46,838 bases of DNA from Candidatus Saccharimonadota bacterium (GCA_027492635.1 JAPUEH010000016.1:10965-57802), one strand, 5' to 3'; positions 32,681-44,613 are shown, numbered from the stretch's first letter. Notes: generated by a model not told the origin, from the letters alone. Numbers and translations are program-made.

Positions 32681-33571
32681 TCAAACTAAAAGCTGCGTAC
32701 GGGCCATCAAGAGATCATGGCAAATACTCACACTGCGCGCTTGCGAACGACGCGCGTCAGTAAGCTCAGCGTCACTCGTGCCAAGCACTTCAAGCCAATA
32801 GCCCATCGTAGAGATAACTGCGGACTCATCGAACAAATCCGGATAAGCATCATAGACATTATAGCCAGTACGCGAGATGCCTACGCAAAGTGATGCCATA
32901 TCGAGCGCATCATCGCCCACGCACAGCCACGTCCAATCAATCAACTTACCCGTACGAGTACGCGAATCGTAGGCAAAGTTATCGGCACGCAGATCACCAT
33001 GAACAAGCGTATCCTGGCGCACACGCCACACCTGTAATGCCGAAGTGCACCTGTCGCGAGCTTCTTCGCTTAGCCTTATCCCTTCAGTCTGGTAGAGTAC
33101 GTCGTTAGCTCGCGCGAAGATATCTTCATTGCGCAGCATCGGCCAACGATTTTCCGCGCCTACAACTTGACGCATCGAAAACTCTCTATCGCCCTCAAAC
33201 AAATAACGAAGTGACTTAAGAGTTTTGCGCGCACGCATGATAGCGTGCAACTTGTGCTCGTCCCATTTTGGCGCAAAATCATATCCGAGCAATGCCTCTA
33301 TCGCAAATGATGTTTCGTCCGGACTTACAGCGAGAAGTTTTGGCATGTGCTCATAGCCCGCATTTTGCAACAATCTATAGCTCTGCACCTCTTTTTTAGC
33401 CCACCGAGCTGAATTGTCATCCATGGCGCACTTTACAAATACCTGCGTGCCACCCACAAGGTTAATAAGCCCCGTGTACGCGTTTGTATAACCTTGATCT
33501 GACTGCTCTAAGCGAGGTATTCTCGGAAGAATATCCCGTTGCCAATCATAGCGATAATCAAATGTGTCCAT
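32681..33571 (-). CDS. APH-family phosphotransferase
   Basis: The 296-residue protein has the aminoglycoside/choline-kinase fold: a small N-lobe with VFVKCAM (ATP-anchoring Lys) and AKKEVQSYRLL, and the catalytic loop LVHGDLRADNFAYD followed by GKLIDWTW (metal Asp). The family phosphorylates small molecules such as aminoglycosides, macrolides, choline or homoserine; the substrate cannot be read from sequence. It sits 33 bases after an ABC exporter, so a linked drug-modification/export function is possible but unproven. Confidence 0.88.
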   Translation of the reverse strand: MDTFDYRYDWQRDILPRIPRLEQSDQGYTNAYTGLINLVGGTQVFVKCAMDDNSARWAKKEVQSYRLLQNAGYEHMPKLLAVSPDETSFAIEALLGYDFAPKWDEHKLHAIMRARKTLKSLRYLFEGDREFSMRQVVGAENRWPMLRNEDIFARANDVLYQTEGIRLSEEARDRCTSALQVWRVRQDTLVHGDLRADNFAYDSRTRTGKLIDWTWLCVGDDALDMASLCVGISRTGYNVYDAYPDLFDESAVISTMGYWLEVLGTSDAELTDARRSQARSVSICHDLLMARTQLLV

Positions 33572-33604
33572 AGTCTATCCTCTATTGTAGCAAACCGTAA
33601 GCAT

Positions 33605-35419
33605 TTACTCGTGGAGCTGACTTTTGAACATATGGTAGTAGGCACCCTTTTTAGTCGCCAACTCCTTATGCGTGCCTTGTTCAACAACTTTGCCGTGCTC
33701 GAACATATAAATGCAATCGGCTTTTTCGATAGTCGTGAGGCGATGACTGATCATGATAAGCGTCTTGTCCTTTTGCGTAAAAAGGTGGTTAAAGATTCGC
33801 GATTCCGCCAGCGCATCTATCGCGCTTGTCGGCTCGTCGAGAATGATAATGGGACTGTCGCGATAAAAATTGCGCGCGAGCGCGAGGCGCTGGTATTGCC
33901 CGCCGCTTAAATCCGCCGCCGTTGCTTCGTCATTATCCTCTGCCATCCAACGGTTGATATATGTATCGCCGCCATGCACAAGTCCTGTTATAACGTCATT
34001 AAATCTCGCGTTTTTCATCGCCTGTTCGATACGTTGCTTGTCTGGCTTTCGCGTGACGTCTCCCAGCGTGATATTTTCGTTGATTGTGGCAAAATAATAC
34101 GACACAAAATCTTGCACGAGAAGTGCGATATGGCGGTGCCACGATTCTGGCTGCACATCAGTGAGGTTTTTGCCATCAACTATCACTTGTCCCGATGTCG
34201 GAGCATATAATCCCATTATCAACTTAATAAGCGTGCTTTTGCCAGCGCCATTTTCGCCAACGATTGCGACATGCTGCCCGGCGTTAATTGTCAGGTTGAT
34301 GGACTGAAGTACCTCTTTGTCGGTCTTTGGGTAGGCAAAAGACACATTTTGTAACTCAATGCGCTGCGGTACGCTGCTGAGTTTATGTGGTCGCTCGACG
34401 TCGCTCGCGATTTCCATAAACCTCTGATAATCGACGAGATTTGCCAAATCCTCGTCCATGCGACCAAGCTGCCTAGCAAGATCATTTGCCTGATTCATCG
34501 CGCGCGCCACCATCTGCTGCACAAAGAGAAACTGCCCGACCGGCTGCGATCTATCGATAATCTGCACCACAATCCACACCAGCGCACCCAGCTCGACAAA
34601 CGCCTGTCCGATTTCGGCAACGGCTTGCTTCCAAATAGTTCGCAGCTCAAGCTGTAGCCGTTCTTTTTCGTCCATTTCACGGAGTCGTCTATATTCCGCA
34701 ATCAGCTTCTTCAAGACACCGTAGACCCGCATCTCCGCTATCGACCGAGAATCGCTCACGAGCCACGAAAGGTTCGCCATGCGTCGACGGTTCGTAATGT
34801 TACCTTCCCAATGACGCGATTGTTCGCGGGCGAGACGCAGCTGAATCACGACTACGGGCAAGATTGCCAAAAATACCACTACACCAAGCCACACATTCAC
34901 CACCAGCAGCGCAATCACCGATCCAACCGCACCAATACTACTCACGATCATTGAGCCGATTGTACTAAAGATATATCCAAATACACGGCTAAATCGCTCA
35001 GCTTTTTCTTTGAGATCGATCACCTCTTTGTCGTCGTAGAGCGCAAACGGCAACGATCCAAAATGCAGCTTCATCCGATCCTCGACCGCAGATTCGATCA
35101 CGTAGCGAGTTTTTTGCTCGACGTAATTACTTACGCTCGTCCATAGCAGCATAATGACACTGATGCCCGACGTCGCCAACACATACCAAAACACATGCCG
35201 TGCAGCCTGTTCATTACCGGCATATGCATCGGCCAGCGCCGTTGTCGTGAGCGCGGCAAAATACGTCGTTGCTATCGGCAAAATCGCCCGAATAACACTA
35301 TCGAGAAGTTGCACAATACCCGCGCTTGGCGACAAACGGAAAACTGTCGCACCCACATGGGCAATAGCGCGAGCGTACTCTGCGTAGCTAAGTTTCTGAG
35401 CTTTTCTGTAGCGCGACAT
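33605..35419 (-). CDS. ABC exporter, fused permease and ATPase
   Basis: This 604-residue half-transporter has a permease domain (about 20-330, six helices) with a long charged cytoplasmic linker near 200-265, then the ATPase: Walker A GENGAGKS at 388-395, signature LSGGQ at 504-508, Walker B IIILDE with Glu529 and switch His559. It differs strongly from the exporter at 7917-9701, so they are separate family members. The substrate is unknown; peptide or bacteriocin export is one option. It starts 9 bases after the rdgB-type gene and is followed by the phosphotransferase. Confidence 0.95.
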   Translation of the reverse strand: MSRYRKAQKLSYAEYARAIAHVGATVFRLSPSAGIVQLLDSVIRAILPIATTYFAALTTTALADAYAGNEQAARHVFWYVLATSGISVIMLLWTSVSNYVEQKTRYVIESAVEDRMKLHFGSLPFALYDDKEVIDLKEKAERFSRVFGYIFSTIGSMIVSSIGAVGSVIALLVVNVWLGVVVFLAILPVVVIQLRLAREQSRHWEGNITNRRRMANLSWLVSDSRSIAEMRVYGVLKKLIAEYRRLREMDEKERLQLELRTIWKQAVAEIGQAFVELGALVWIVVQIIDRSQPVGQFLFVQQMVARAMNQANDLARQLGRMDEDLANLVDYQRFMEIASDVERPHKLSSVPQRIELQNVSFAYPKTDKEVLQSINLTINAGQHVAIVGENGAGKSTLIKLIMGLYAPTSGQVIVDGKNLTDVQPESWHRHIALLVQDFVSYYFATINENITLGDVTRKPDKQRIEQAMKNARFNDVITGLVHGGDTYINRWMAEDNDEATAADLSGGQYQRLALARNFYRDSPIIILDEPTSAIDALAESRIFNHLFTQKDKTLIMISHRLTTIEKADCIYMFEHGKVVEQGTHKELATKKGAYYHMFKSQLHE

Positions 35420-35428
35420 ATAGCTCCA

Positions 35429-35986
35429 TTATACAGCGCGAGTCGCCAGAAACGCCCGCAGTTCTTCCACCGGGCGCACACCAAGATACACCTCGTCGTA
35501 TTCAGCCTGCGTCAGCTCTGCGCGAGTACGGCCGCCATATCCCGCTGGCTCAAAAATCATGTCTGTTGCGATGCCGAGTGTCCCGCGTGGATGACGTGCC
35601 ACGGTACCAACAAGTTCTTTAACGAATATCTTTGTCTCGTGCGCGTCTTTGTAGGCGATCGCACACACAACTTTTGCTGCTCGACTATCAAGCGAATCGG
35701 TAATGCGGCACAACTTCTCTAGACCATCCGTCGGCTCGACAAAGAATTTCGTAAATGGCCCGGGCAGACCATTCAGCTCATCGATGCCAAACCCAAAATC
35801 ATCGATGATAACTGGCACACCAGCTACGGCATACGCTTGGTCTATTTTGTGACGCGCAACCTCTTCAATACTAGCCGACTGAATCTCATCGAGGTTGATT
35901 TTTTGGTGCGCCAGCGGCATGCCAAGTAGCCTTGCATACTGATCAGCCTTGTGTTGATTACCTGTAACAAACGTCAATTTCGTCAT
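35429..35986 (-). CDS. HAM1/RdgB-type non-canonical purine NTP pyrophosphatase
   Basis: The protein has 185 residues from the ATG at 35986, starting KLTFVTGNQHKADQY with the HAM1 (S/T)GNxxK motif, then INLDEIQS, IIDDFGFGIDELNGLPGPFTKFF (the DDSGLxVdaLnGxPGvySa-like block with altered residues) and PRGTLG. The enzyme removes dITP/XTP from the nucleotide pool. The frame is open 29 codons upstream, but that part belongs to the paralog's coding region. It lies one base after the second HAM1-like gene. Confidence 0.88.
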   Translation of the reverse strand: MTKLTFVTGNQHKADQYARLLGMPLAHQKINLDEIQSASIEEVARHKIDQAYAVAGVPVIIDDFGFGIDELNGLPGPFTKFFVEPTDGLEKLCRITDSLDSRAAKVVCAIAYKDAHETKIFVKELVGTVARHPRGTLGIATDMIFEPAGYGGRTRAELTQAEYDEVYLGVRPVEELRAFLATRAV

Positions 35987-35987
35987 C

Positions 35988-36551
35988 TTATCTCTCTTCC
36001 TTATACCATTTGGCAAAATCGTACCAATGCTTATACTCATCCGGACTACTCGTATCCCATTCGCCTTTATCAAAAATCTCAGAGATTGTCATGTCATCAC
36101 TTTCCATTTGTACCAGTTTAGAAAAACTCGGGAGAGAATTTCCACGCGGTATATCCAGAAAGTACCCTAGTCTACGAAAAGTAAATACATTGAGCGAACT
36201 TTCGTCACAATACACAACCACTTCGTGCAAAAAAATCCGCTTGTCGTCCTTGTCGCTCATAAGCAGCTGAAAATCTTTGGTCGCGAGCCACGACGTGACG
36301 TCTTTCATGTAGCCGCCAGGAAATCCACCAAGTGCAGGTATTTCCCAGCTCGAATCATTTACCACCACTGGCTCGCCCGCACATTCATAGGCTCGACGTG
36401 CTTTTGCTTCAGCGATCTTGAGCGAGTCATGATGCTGAATTTCATCAATATCAATCGTTTTTTGTATCAGCTCTATATCAAAATTTTTGCAGATCTGCGA
36501 AGCTTCATAAAATTTATTGGCATTACCAGTGACAAAAAACACGTTACTCAT
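35988..36551 (-). CDS. Second, divergent HAM1-like NTP pyrophosphatase
   Basis: The protein has 187 residues from the ATG at 36551. VFFVTGNANKFYEAS opens the protein as in HAM1/RdgB, IDIDEIQHHD and VVVNDSSWEIPALGGFPGGYMKD follow, so the fold is the same as in the next gene, but several substrate residues differ (Ser-Ser-Trp in place of the Ser-Gly-Leu type) and the C-terminal half is distinct. A nucleotide housecleaning role with altered specificity is likely. The ATG overlaps the stop of the MazG-like fusion by 8 bases. Confidence 0.82.
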   Translation of the reverse strand: MSNVFFVTGNANKFYEASQICKNFDIELIQKTIDIDEIQHHDSLKIAEAKARRAYECAGEPVVVNDSSWEIPALGGFPGGYMKDVTSWLATKDFQLLMSDKDDKRIFLHEVVVYCDESSLNVFTFRRLGYFLDIPRGNSLPSFSKLVQMESDDMTISEIFDKGEWDTSSPDEYKHWYDFAKWYKEER

Positions 36552-37182
36552 CGACTTTCTCAAATCTCGGCATCATTTTACCATCCAACTCAACACTGGC
36601 GACAAACATATTATACGGCCTCACAAATATCTCGTACTTCGACTCATAGAGCGGCCTATACAGTACCAGTGGCTCATTAGTCTCGGTGTGAAATGAGACA
36701 TGTGTCAACTCATACAATTTACCACTTTTTGCATGCCGATATATTCCTTTTTCTAATGCTGGTAATTCAGGATTGACGTGACCAGATTGGTTTACTTCTG
36801 GATATTTTTCTGGCGACTCACGGCAGTACTGCGCCCATTTATCGTTTTCGTCCGCTATCGTCACCGTTTCGATATACTCTCCGTTTGCAAAACCGCCTTT
36901 ACGCTCGGCTTTTGACTTTTGTACTTCTGCGATTTCGGATTTTGTAATCTTTTCATGCGCACACAAGTCGTCTATAATCTGCTGCACATCAGCGATTTCT
37001 TCTATCAACTCTTTTTTTGTACTGGCGGTCGCGACTTCGTCGGCTTCTTCATGTAGTTTGCTCGTCAGCGCGCTGCGTAATACTGCGCCCGCAAGCCGAC
37101 GACCGTTCACTATATGACCGCTCGATTTATGAAATTCAGGAATATTGTCACGTACTAATTTTGCATATCGAAATGTTGGCAT
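36544..37182 (-). CDS. MazG-like NTP-PPase domain fused to DUF1653
   Basis: The 212-residue protein has two domains. Residues about 5-100 match the phosphoribosyl-ATP-pyrophosphohydrolase/MazG-like type (KLVRDNIPEF, KLHEEADEV, EEIADVQQIIDDL, KSKAERKGGF), a helical acidic-site nucleotide pyrophosphatase. Residues about 145-210 are DUF1653 (GIYRHAKSGKLYELTHVSFH, ETNEPLVLYRPLYESKY, FVRPYNMF, RFEKV). A fusion of these two is unusual to my knowledge. It is the first gene of an operon with two HAM1-type enzymes, all acting on nucleotides. Confidence 0.85.
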   Translation of the reverse strand: MPTFRYAKLVRDNIPEFHKSSGHIVNGRRLAGAVLRSALTSKLHEEADEVATASTKKELIEEIADVQQIIDDLCAHEKITKSEIAEVQKSKAERKGGFANGEYIETVTIADENDKWAQYCRESPEKYPEVNQSGHVNPELPALEKGIYRHAKSGKLYELTHVSFHTETNEPLVLYRPLYESKYEIFVRPYNMFVASVELDGKMMPRFEKVDE

Positions 37183-37232
37183 ACTTCTTATTGTACTCTA
37201 GCAGCTCAAGATATGTTACAGTGAAAATACTC

Positions 37233-38030
37233 ATGCAGAAAAAAGAACTTATCATTATCAAAGTCGGCACAAACACGCTCGTCGATCACGACTACGATAC
37301 ACTGCACAGCAGCGTATTTACACATATTGGCAACGAGATACACGCCTTGCAAAAAGCCGGGTACGCAGTTGTGCTCGTCTCGTCCGGAGCTATTAGTGCG
37401 GGCATCCTAGGTGCTGCCAAAAAGCGCGAGCACGTCGATAATACAATCGAGCTCCAGCGCTATGCCGCGCGCGGCTGGGACACGGTGGTACAAAACTGGA
37501 AAGAGCACATAGGTGCCGACCGAGTCAGCTCAACACTTCTCACCAAACGAGAGCTGCATGATGAAACCATGCGAACGCAAATCTGCAAAGTAATTCTCTG
37601 CTGCTTGTCGCATGGCGATGTGTTTTTGGTCAACGAAAACGACACCATTAGTAACGACGAAATTACCTTTGGCGACAACGATCAGCTCGCGACTGAACTT
37701 GCAGTCGCGATGCAAAAAGAAGACGCGTTTTCATCCATCAAGCTCATCCTACTTACCAACACCAATGGTCTCTACGCGGATATTCACGACGAGTCATCGC
37801 GCATCGAGGTCGTACATCCAGATGACAATGTATCCCGCTATATCAACGATTCGCAGGACACCCACTCGCGCGGCGGGATGGCGTCCAAGCTGTATGCAGC
37901 AAGACGGGCAGCCGCAAATAACATCGAGACGTTTATTGCCGATGGGCGAGCAGAAGAGGTGATTGCAGGTACACTATCGCACCAATCTGGGACACGCTTT
38001 ATCACTCCATCTGATTTACCTGTCGTGTAA
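37233..38030 (+). CDS. proB: Glutamate 5-kinase without PUA domain
   Basis: The protein has 265 residues from the ATG at 37233. The amino-acid-kinase fold shows IIIKVGTNTLV at the start, VLVSSGAISAGILGA, FLVNENDTISNDEITFGDND (about 130-150), LLTNTNGLY and GGMASKLYAAR, the glutamate 5-kinase pattern. It phosphorylates glutamate in proline synthesis. The ~100-residue C-terminal PUA domain of E. coli ProB is missing, as in several short ProBs. proA and proC are not in the window. No ribosome site is visible, and an upstream GTG (37221) is an alternative start. Confidence 0.9.
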   Translation: MQKKELIIIKVGTNTLVDHDYDTLHSSVFTHIGNEIHALQKAGYAVVLVSSGAISAGILGAAKKREHVDNTIELQRYAARGWDTVVQNWKEHIGADRVSSTLLTKRELHDETMRTQICKVILCCLSHGDVFLVNENDTISNDEITFGDNDQLATELAVAMQKEDAFSSIKLILLTNTNGLYADIHDESSRIEVVHPDDNVSRYINDSQDTHSRGGMASKLYAARRAAANNIETFIADGRAEEVIAGTLSHQSGTRFITPSDLPVV

Positions 38031-38070
38031 AATATGATACACCATCAACCAAAAGGCCAGTCCGTGACAC

Positions 38071-39051
38071 TTAATACTGAAGGCTGTCACGACCCATCGT
38101 GCCACCACGTGCCATTCCCGCCCGCCAATGCTTAAGCATTGCATTCGTGACAGTCTCTGCCGCACTGCGCTGCGCTTCAAGCGTCGAACCACCGATGTGC
38201 GGCGTCAATAGCACTCGCTGATCACCCTGAAACTCACTCACAAAATGATGGCCACGCTTTTTTGGCTCGTCAAAAAACACATCAAGCGCAGCGCCCGCGA
38301 GCTTATTCTGGCGTAACCTACTGGCGAGCGCCTGATAATCCACCGCCTCGGCGCGAGCGGCGTTTATGAGATATGCCTCGTTTTTCATGGCCGTAAGCTC
38401 TTCGGCGCCAATTGCCGGACCGCCCAGCCCACCCGGTATATGAACCGTTACGACATCCGCCTCTTCCAGCAATGCCCGTTTACCACGTGGTTCAGCACAG
38501 CCGCGAGGCGCGCGTTCGACATTATCGTAATAGATCACGTTCATACCATTGGCCTCTGCCAAATCGCCCACTTGCTGACCAATATTTCCATACCCCAGTA
38601 CGCCCATCGTTTTGCCAGTTAGTTCAAAACTGTGCGCCTCGGTCTTACTCCACGCACCCGCGTGGAGATTGCTATTATGTTCATGCAACCGTCGAAACAA
38701 AGAATACGTTGCGCCAATCACCAGCTGCGCAACAGACCTGCCATTATCGAACGGCGCATTGAATACCGCGACGTTTTGCTCCGTTGCTACTTGCTTATCG
38801 ATATGACTTGTGCCAACGCAGTAGCAGCCTATACCCACCAAATTATTCGCAACACGAATTGCCTCGCCACTAATCGTCGGCCCAGAGCGCACACCTAGAA
38901 ATTGCGCTCCCTGTAATTTATCCGCCAACTCATCGTGGCTCACATCTTTTGCAAACGTCTCAACCTCGACGCCAGCCTCGGTAAATAACTCTCTTGCATA
39001 TGGATGAATATCTTCTAAAATCACCGCTTTTGCTTGTTGTTTTTCGTTCAT
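38071..39051 (-). CDS. serA: D-3-phosphoglycerate dehydrogenase (short form)
   Basis: The 326-residue enzyme is close to the E. coli SerA type without the ACT domain: GCYCVGTSHIDKQVA (75-89), FNAPFDNGRSVAQLVIG (97-113), NAD motif GYGNIG (153-158) with acidic Asp176, catalytic Arg233, Glu262 and His285 in TPHIGGST. It oxidises 3-phosphoglycerate to phosphohydroxypyruvate, the first step of serine synthesis. An AAAGGAG ribosome site precedes the ATG. Directly upstream lies a terminator and a serine-rich leader ORF, so expression is probably controlled by serine-dependent attenuation. Confidence 0.93.
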   Translation of the reverse strand: MNEKQQAKAVILEDIHPYARELFTEAGVEVETFAKDVSHDELADKLQGAQFLGVRSGPTISGEAIRVANNLVGIGCYCVGTSHIDKQVATEQNVAVFNAPFDNGRSVAQLVIGATYSLFRRLHEHNSNLHAGAWSKTEAHSFELTGKTMGVLGYGNIGQQVGDLAEANGMNVIYYDNVERAPRGCAEPRGKRALLEEADVVTVHIPGGLGGPAIGAEELTAMKNEAYLINAARAEAVDYQALASRLRQNKLAGAALDVFFDEPKKRGHHFVSEFQGDQRVLLTPHIGGSTLEAQRSAAETVTNAMLKHWRAGMARGGTMGRDSLQY

Positions 39052-39074
39052 ACTCGCTCCTTTTTACATAAAAC

Positions 39075-39100
39075 AAACACCGCTCGATCGAGCGGTGTTT
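39075..39100 (-). terminator. Attenuator terminator in the serA leader
   Basis: A perfectly self-complementary 26-base block gives a 12-bp stem, followed on the minus strand by GTTTT. It ends only about 23 bases before the serA start codon, so it can only function inside the serA leader. Confidence 0.85.
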
Positions 39101-39125
39101 TATTGTGATACTATTTATAGGTTAT

Positions 39126-39203
39126 CTATGACACACACGAACTATCGATCGAACACATGCTTCGATCCGACGATGATGTTCCTGTTTTGTAGGTCATTTG
39201 CAT
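39126..39203 (-). CDS. Serine-rich leader peptide of serA (25 codons)
   Basis: Start ATG at 39203, stop TAG at 39128-39126. Of 25 residues, 8 are serine (positions 10, 11, 12, 15, 18, 21, 22, 25), encoded by TCA, TCG, AGC and AGT, and 2 are cysteine. The ATG lies 6 bases after the -10 box, so the peptide should be translated from a leaderless mRNA. Its length, Ser bias, overlap with the pairing segments and position 25 bases before the terminator all fit a leader peptide sensing charged tRNA-Ser. Confidence 0.75.
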   Translation of the reverse strand: MQMTYKTGTSSSDRSMCSIDSSCVS

Positions 39204-39209
39204 ATTGTT

Positions 39210-39238
39210 AGAATAGCACAGCTTGGTTGGTGTGGCAA
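39210..39238 (-). promoter_or_regulatory. Promoter of the serA leader
   Basis: Read on the minus strand: TTGCCA (39238-39233), 17-base spacer, TATTCT (39215-39210). The same TTGCCA/17 layout occurs at the aquaporin gene. The predicted start coincides with the leader-peptide ATG. Confidence 0.7.
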
Positions 39239-39245
39239 TTTTTAA

Positions 39246-39907
39246 TCATAGTAGCTGTCTTGCTTCGGCGTAGGATTTAACTATCCAGCGAGGACGCACG
39301 ACGACTAGTTCATCTGGCGTATGCGATGTCGTGACTGCGAGCACATTACACCCAGCCGCGCGACCCGATTCGATACCGCTTTTAGAGTCTTCGACGACGA
39401 TTGATTGACCAGCCGCGACACCGCTTGCATCTACCGAGCGACGGTACGGTTCTGGGTGCGGTTTGCCGTTCATCACGTCATCGCCTGTTGTGATATGGTC
39501 GAACAATCCAGCCAAACCAAATTTACCAATCAAACACTCTTGCACACGGCGATTACTCGACGTCACCAAATTCACGCGGTCAAATCGTTGCCGTGAAAAT
39601 TCCAAAAAATCCATAACGCCATCGATAGGCTCAGCTTCGTCGCGGGCTTTTTCAATAAAAAGATTTGTTTTGTGGCGTATCATTGCATCCGCGTTATGAT
39701 ACGACTCATCACCAAACTCCAAGATAAGATAATCAAAAATCGCTTTTGCCGTCATCCCCTTGAATCCACCCCATTTCGACTCATCAATCTCGATATGAAA
39801 ATCTCGGCATGTTTGAAGTTCTGCTTCGACATGAAACGGCTCGGTGTCAGCAATCACACCATCCATGTCAAAGTGAATTGCGCGTAGATGTTCAAGTGTG
39901 TCTCGCA

Positions 39908-39908
<1 letters not shown>
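39246..39908 (-). CDS. HAD-family phosphatase (beta-phosphoglucomutase-like)
   Basis: The 220-residue protein has motif I FDMDGVIADTE (about 13-23, nucleophile Asp), a helical cap, motif II NLVTSSN, the Lys of motif III in NGKPHPEPY and motif IV VVEDSKSGIESGRAAG. The subclass includes sugar-phosphate phosphatases and beta-phosphoglucomutase; an exact substrate cannot be given. It starts at the ligA stop and ends at 39246, upstream of the serA leader promoter. A link to serine synthesis as phosphoserine phosphatase is conceivable but the motifs are not SerB-like. Confidence 0.9.
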
Positions 39909-43112
<3,204 letters not shown>

Positions 43113-43134
43113 AATAACAGACAGTGGTCAATAA

Positions 43135-44010
43135 TTAGAATTTAGTAGCATTTTTCCTCAGTCGTGACACACGCTCATCAAGCGGCGGGTGCGAACTAAA
43201 CAGTTTATTGAAAAATCCTGACTTGAGTGGGTTGTTAAAAAATAGGTGCGCTGTTGCAGTACTTTGTTTTTGCATAGGCTTGCCATACTCCTGTAGTTTT
43301 TCGAGCGCGCTTGCAAGACCTTCACTATCACGAGTTGTCATCGCACCGGATGCATCAGCCAAATATTCACGCTGACGGCTTACAGCCATCTGTACAATAG
43401 CCGCCATAATCGGAGCTAGCACGACAATAACGATGCCGATCACATAGACAAGCGGATGCACGTTACGATTGTCACTGTTGCCAAAGAACAACATACGCAG
43501 CACTATATCCGACAAAATACCAATCGCACTCACGAGACCAAACGCAATCATAGAGACTCGTATGTCATAATTCTTCACGTGACCCAGCTCATGTGCCATG
43601 ACACCCGCCAACTCGCGGTCGTTCATGATATCTAGAATGCCTGTCGTCGCAGCCACGATTGCATGCTTAGGATCACGTCCGGTTGCAAATGCATTTGGGG
43701 CTGGATCATCAATAATATAGACTTTTGGCATAGGCATACCTTCGGTGATAGCCAGATTCTCAACAATTCGATATAGCCTGGGATTATCTTTTTTCTCGAT
43801 CTCTACAGCGCCCGTCATCGCAACTGCAAGTTTGCTAGCTGCAAAGTACTGAATCAATGCATAGATTGCAGCACCGCCCACCACCCAATAAGAGATAGAC
43901 GTATTGCCATACAGAGCACTCACAAACCAGCCAATCGCGCCAATAATACCAACAAACACCGCCATAATTAAGACGGTATTTCGTTTGTTGGCCGCTATTG
44001 CATTATACAT
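43135..44010 (-). CDS. htpX: HtpX-type M48 zinc metalloprotease
   Basis: The 291-residue membrane protease has two N-terminal helices (about 13-32, 40-58), the zinc motif HELGH at 140-144 with catalytic Glu141, two more helices (about 155-175, 185-205) and the downstream REYLADASG segment whose Glu is the third zinc ligand. HtpX degrades damaged membrane proteins under envelope stress. It follows lemA by 33 bases; lemA-htpX pairing is common. It probably belongs to one stress unit with the SPFH gene further upstream. Confidence 0.95.
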   Translation of the reverse strand: MYNAIAANKRNTVLIMAVFVGIIGAIGWFVSALYGNTSISYWVVGGAAIYALIQYFAASKLAVAMTGAVEIEKKDNPRLYRIVENLAITEGMPMPKVYIIDDPAPNAFATGRDPKHAIVAATTGILDIMNDRELAGVMAHELGHVKNYDIRVSMIAFGLVSAIGILSDIVLRMLFFGNSDNRNVHPLVYVIGIVIVVLAPIMAAIVQMAVSRQREYLADASGAMTTRDSEGLASALEKLQEYGKPMQKQSTATAHLFFNNPLKSGFFNKLFSSHPPLDERVSRLRKNATKF

Positions 44011-44043
44011 AGTTGTCGCGTATTTTCTCTTTGTAGCCTTGGA

Positions 44044-44613
44044 CTAAAACTTTACTTCTACAGGATTTTCCACAGTTGCCATATCTTCGACTTCGAAGAA
44101 CTCACGCTCTTTGAAACCAAGCATACCGGCAAATACATTGTTTGGAAAAACCTGAATCTTAGTGTTGAGATCGCGCACACCACCGTTATAGAAGCGGCGA
44201 GATGCTTGGATTTTGTCCTCTGTGTCAACAAGTTCGTTTTGTAGCTGCAAGAAGTTTTCGTTTGCTTTGAGGTCCGGATACGCCTCGGCTACAGCAAAGA
44301 GACTTTTTAGCGCGCCTTCGAGCATGTTTTCTGCATCAGCAGTTTCTTTGACACCTTTTGCGTCCATTACTGCAGAGCGAGCTTCTGTGACTTTTTGGAA
44401 CACGCCACTCTCGTGTGCAGCATAGCCCTTAACGCTATTGACAAGATTTGGGATCAAATCAGCGCGACGCTTCAGTTGTACAGTGATATCGCTCCATGCT
44501 TCGTCAACACGAATCTTAAGAGTAACCAGACCGTTATATGTCGCCCACAGAAATCCTCCGATTAGCACAATCAGACCGATGACGATCAACAAGATAATAA
44601 GACCAATTGACAT
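44044..44613 (-). CDS. lemA: LemA family protein
   Basis: The 189-residue protein has one N-terminal helix (about 3-25) and the LemA helical domain with TYNGLVTLKIRVDEAWSDI, QLKRRADLIPNLVNSVKGYA, AYPDLKANENFLQLQNEL, TEDKIQASRRFYNGGVRDLN and FPNNVFAGMLGF, all diagnostic. The helix should anchor it with the bundle outside or inside depending on topology; the function is unknown but it usually accompanies HtpX. A TATAAT box at 44659-44654 serves the gene on the minus strand. Confidence 0.96.
   Translation of the reverse strand: MSIGLIILLIVIGLIVLIGGFLWATYNGLVTLKIRVDEAWSDITVQLKRRADLIPNLVNSVKGYAAHESGVFQKVTEARSAVMDAKGVKETADAENMLEGALKSLFAVAEAYPDLKANENFLQLQNELVDTEDKIQASRRFYNGGVRDLNTKIQVFPNNVFAGMLGFKEREFFEVEDMATVENPVEVKF

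Larger units (their letters stand above)
39060..39220 (-). promoter_or_regulatory. Candidate serine attenuator of serA
   Basis: In minus-strand order: a leader ORF with 8 Ser codons; segment 1 GATCGAA (39167-39161) pairing with TTCGATC (39153-39147); segment 2 TCGATCGA (39152-39145), which can instead pair with the identical self-complementary TCGATCGA in the terminator (39091-39084); then the 12-bp terminator stem (39100-39075) followed by T-rich sequence and the serA ribosome site. A ribosome stalled at Ser codons 10-12 would cover segment 1 and favour antitermination; one reaching the stop would cover segment 2 and allow termination. Confidence 0.75.

Noticed and set aside
36010-37182. Antisense plus-strand frames opposite the HAM1/MazG operon
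   Set aside because: They have no start signals or conserved motifs, while the minus-strand frames show clear HAM1, MazG-like and DUF1653 motifs.
39060-39238. T-box or SAM-type riboswitch before serA
   Set aside because: No T-box sequence or SAM core is visible, whereas the Ser-rich ORF and the three pairing segments explain the terminator.
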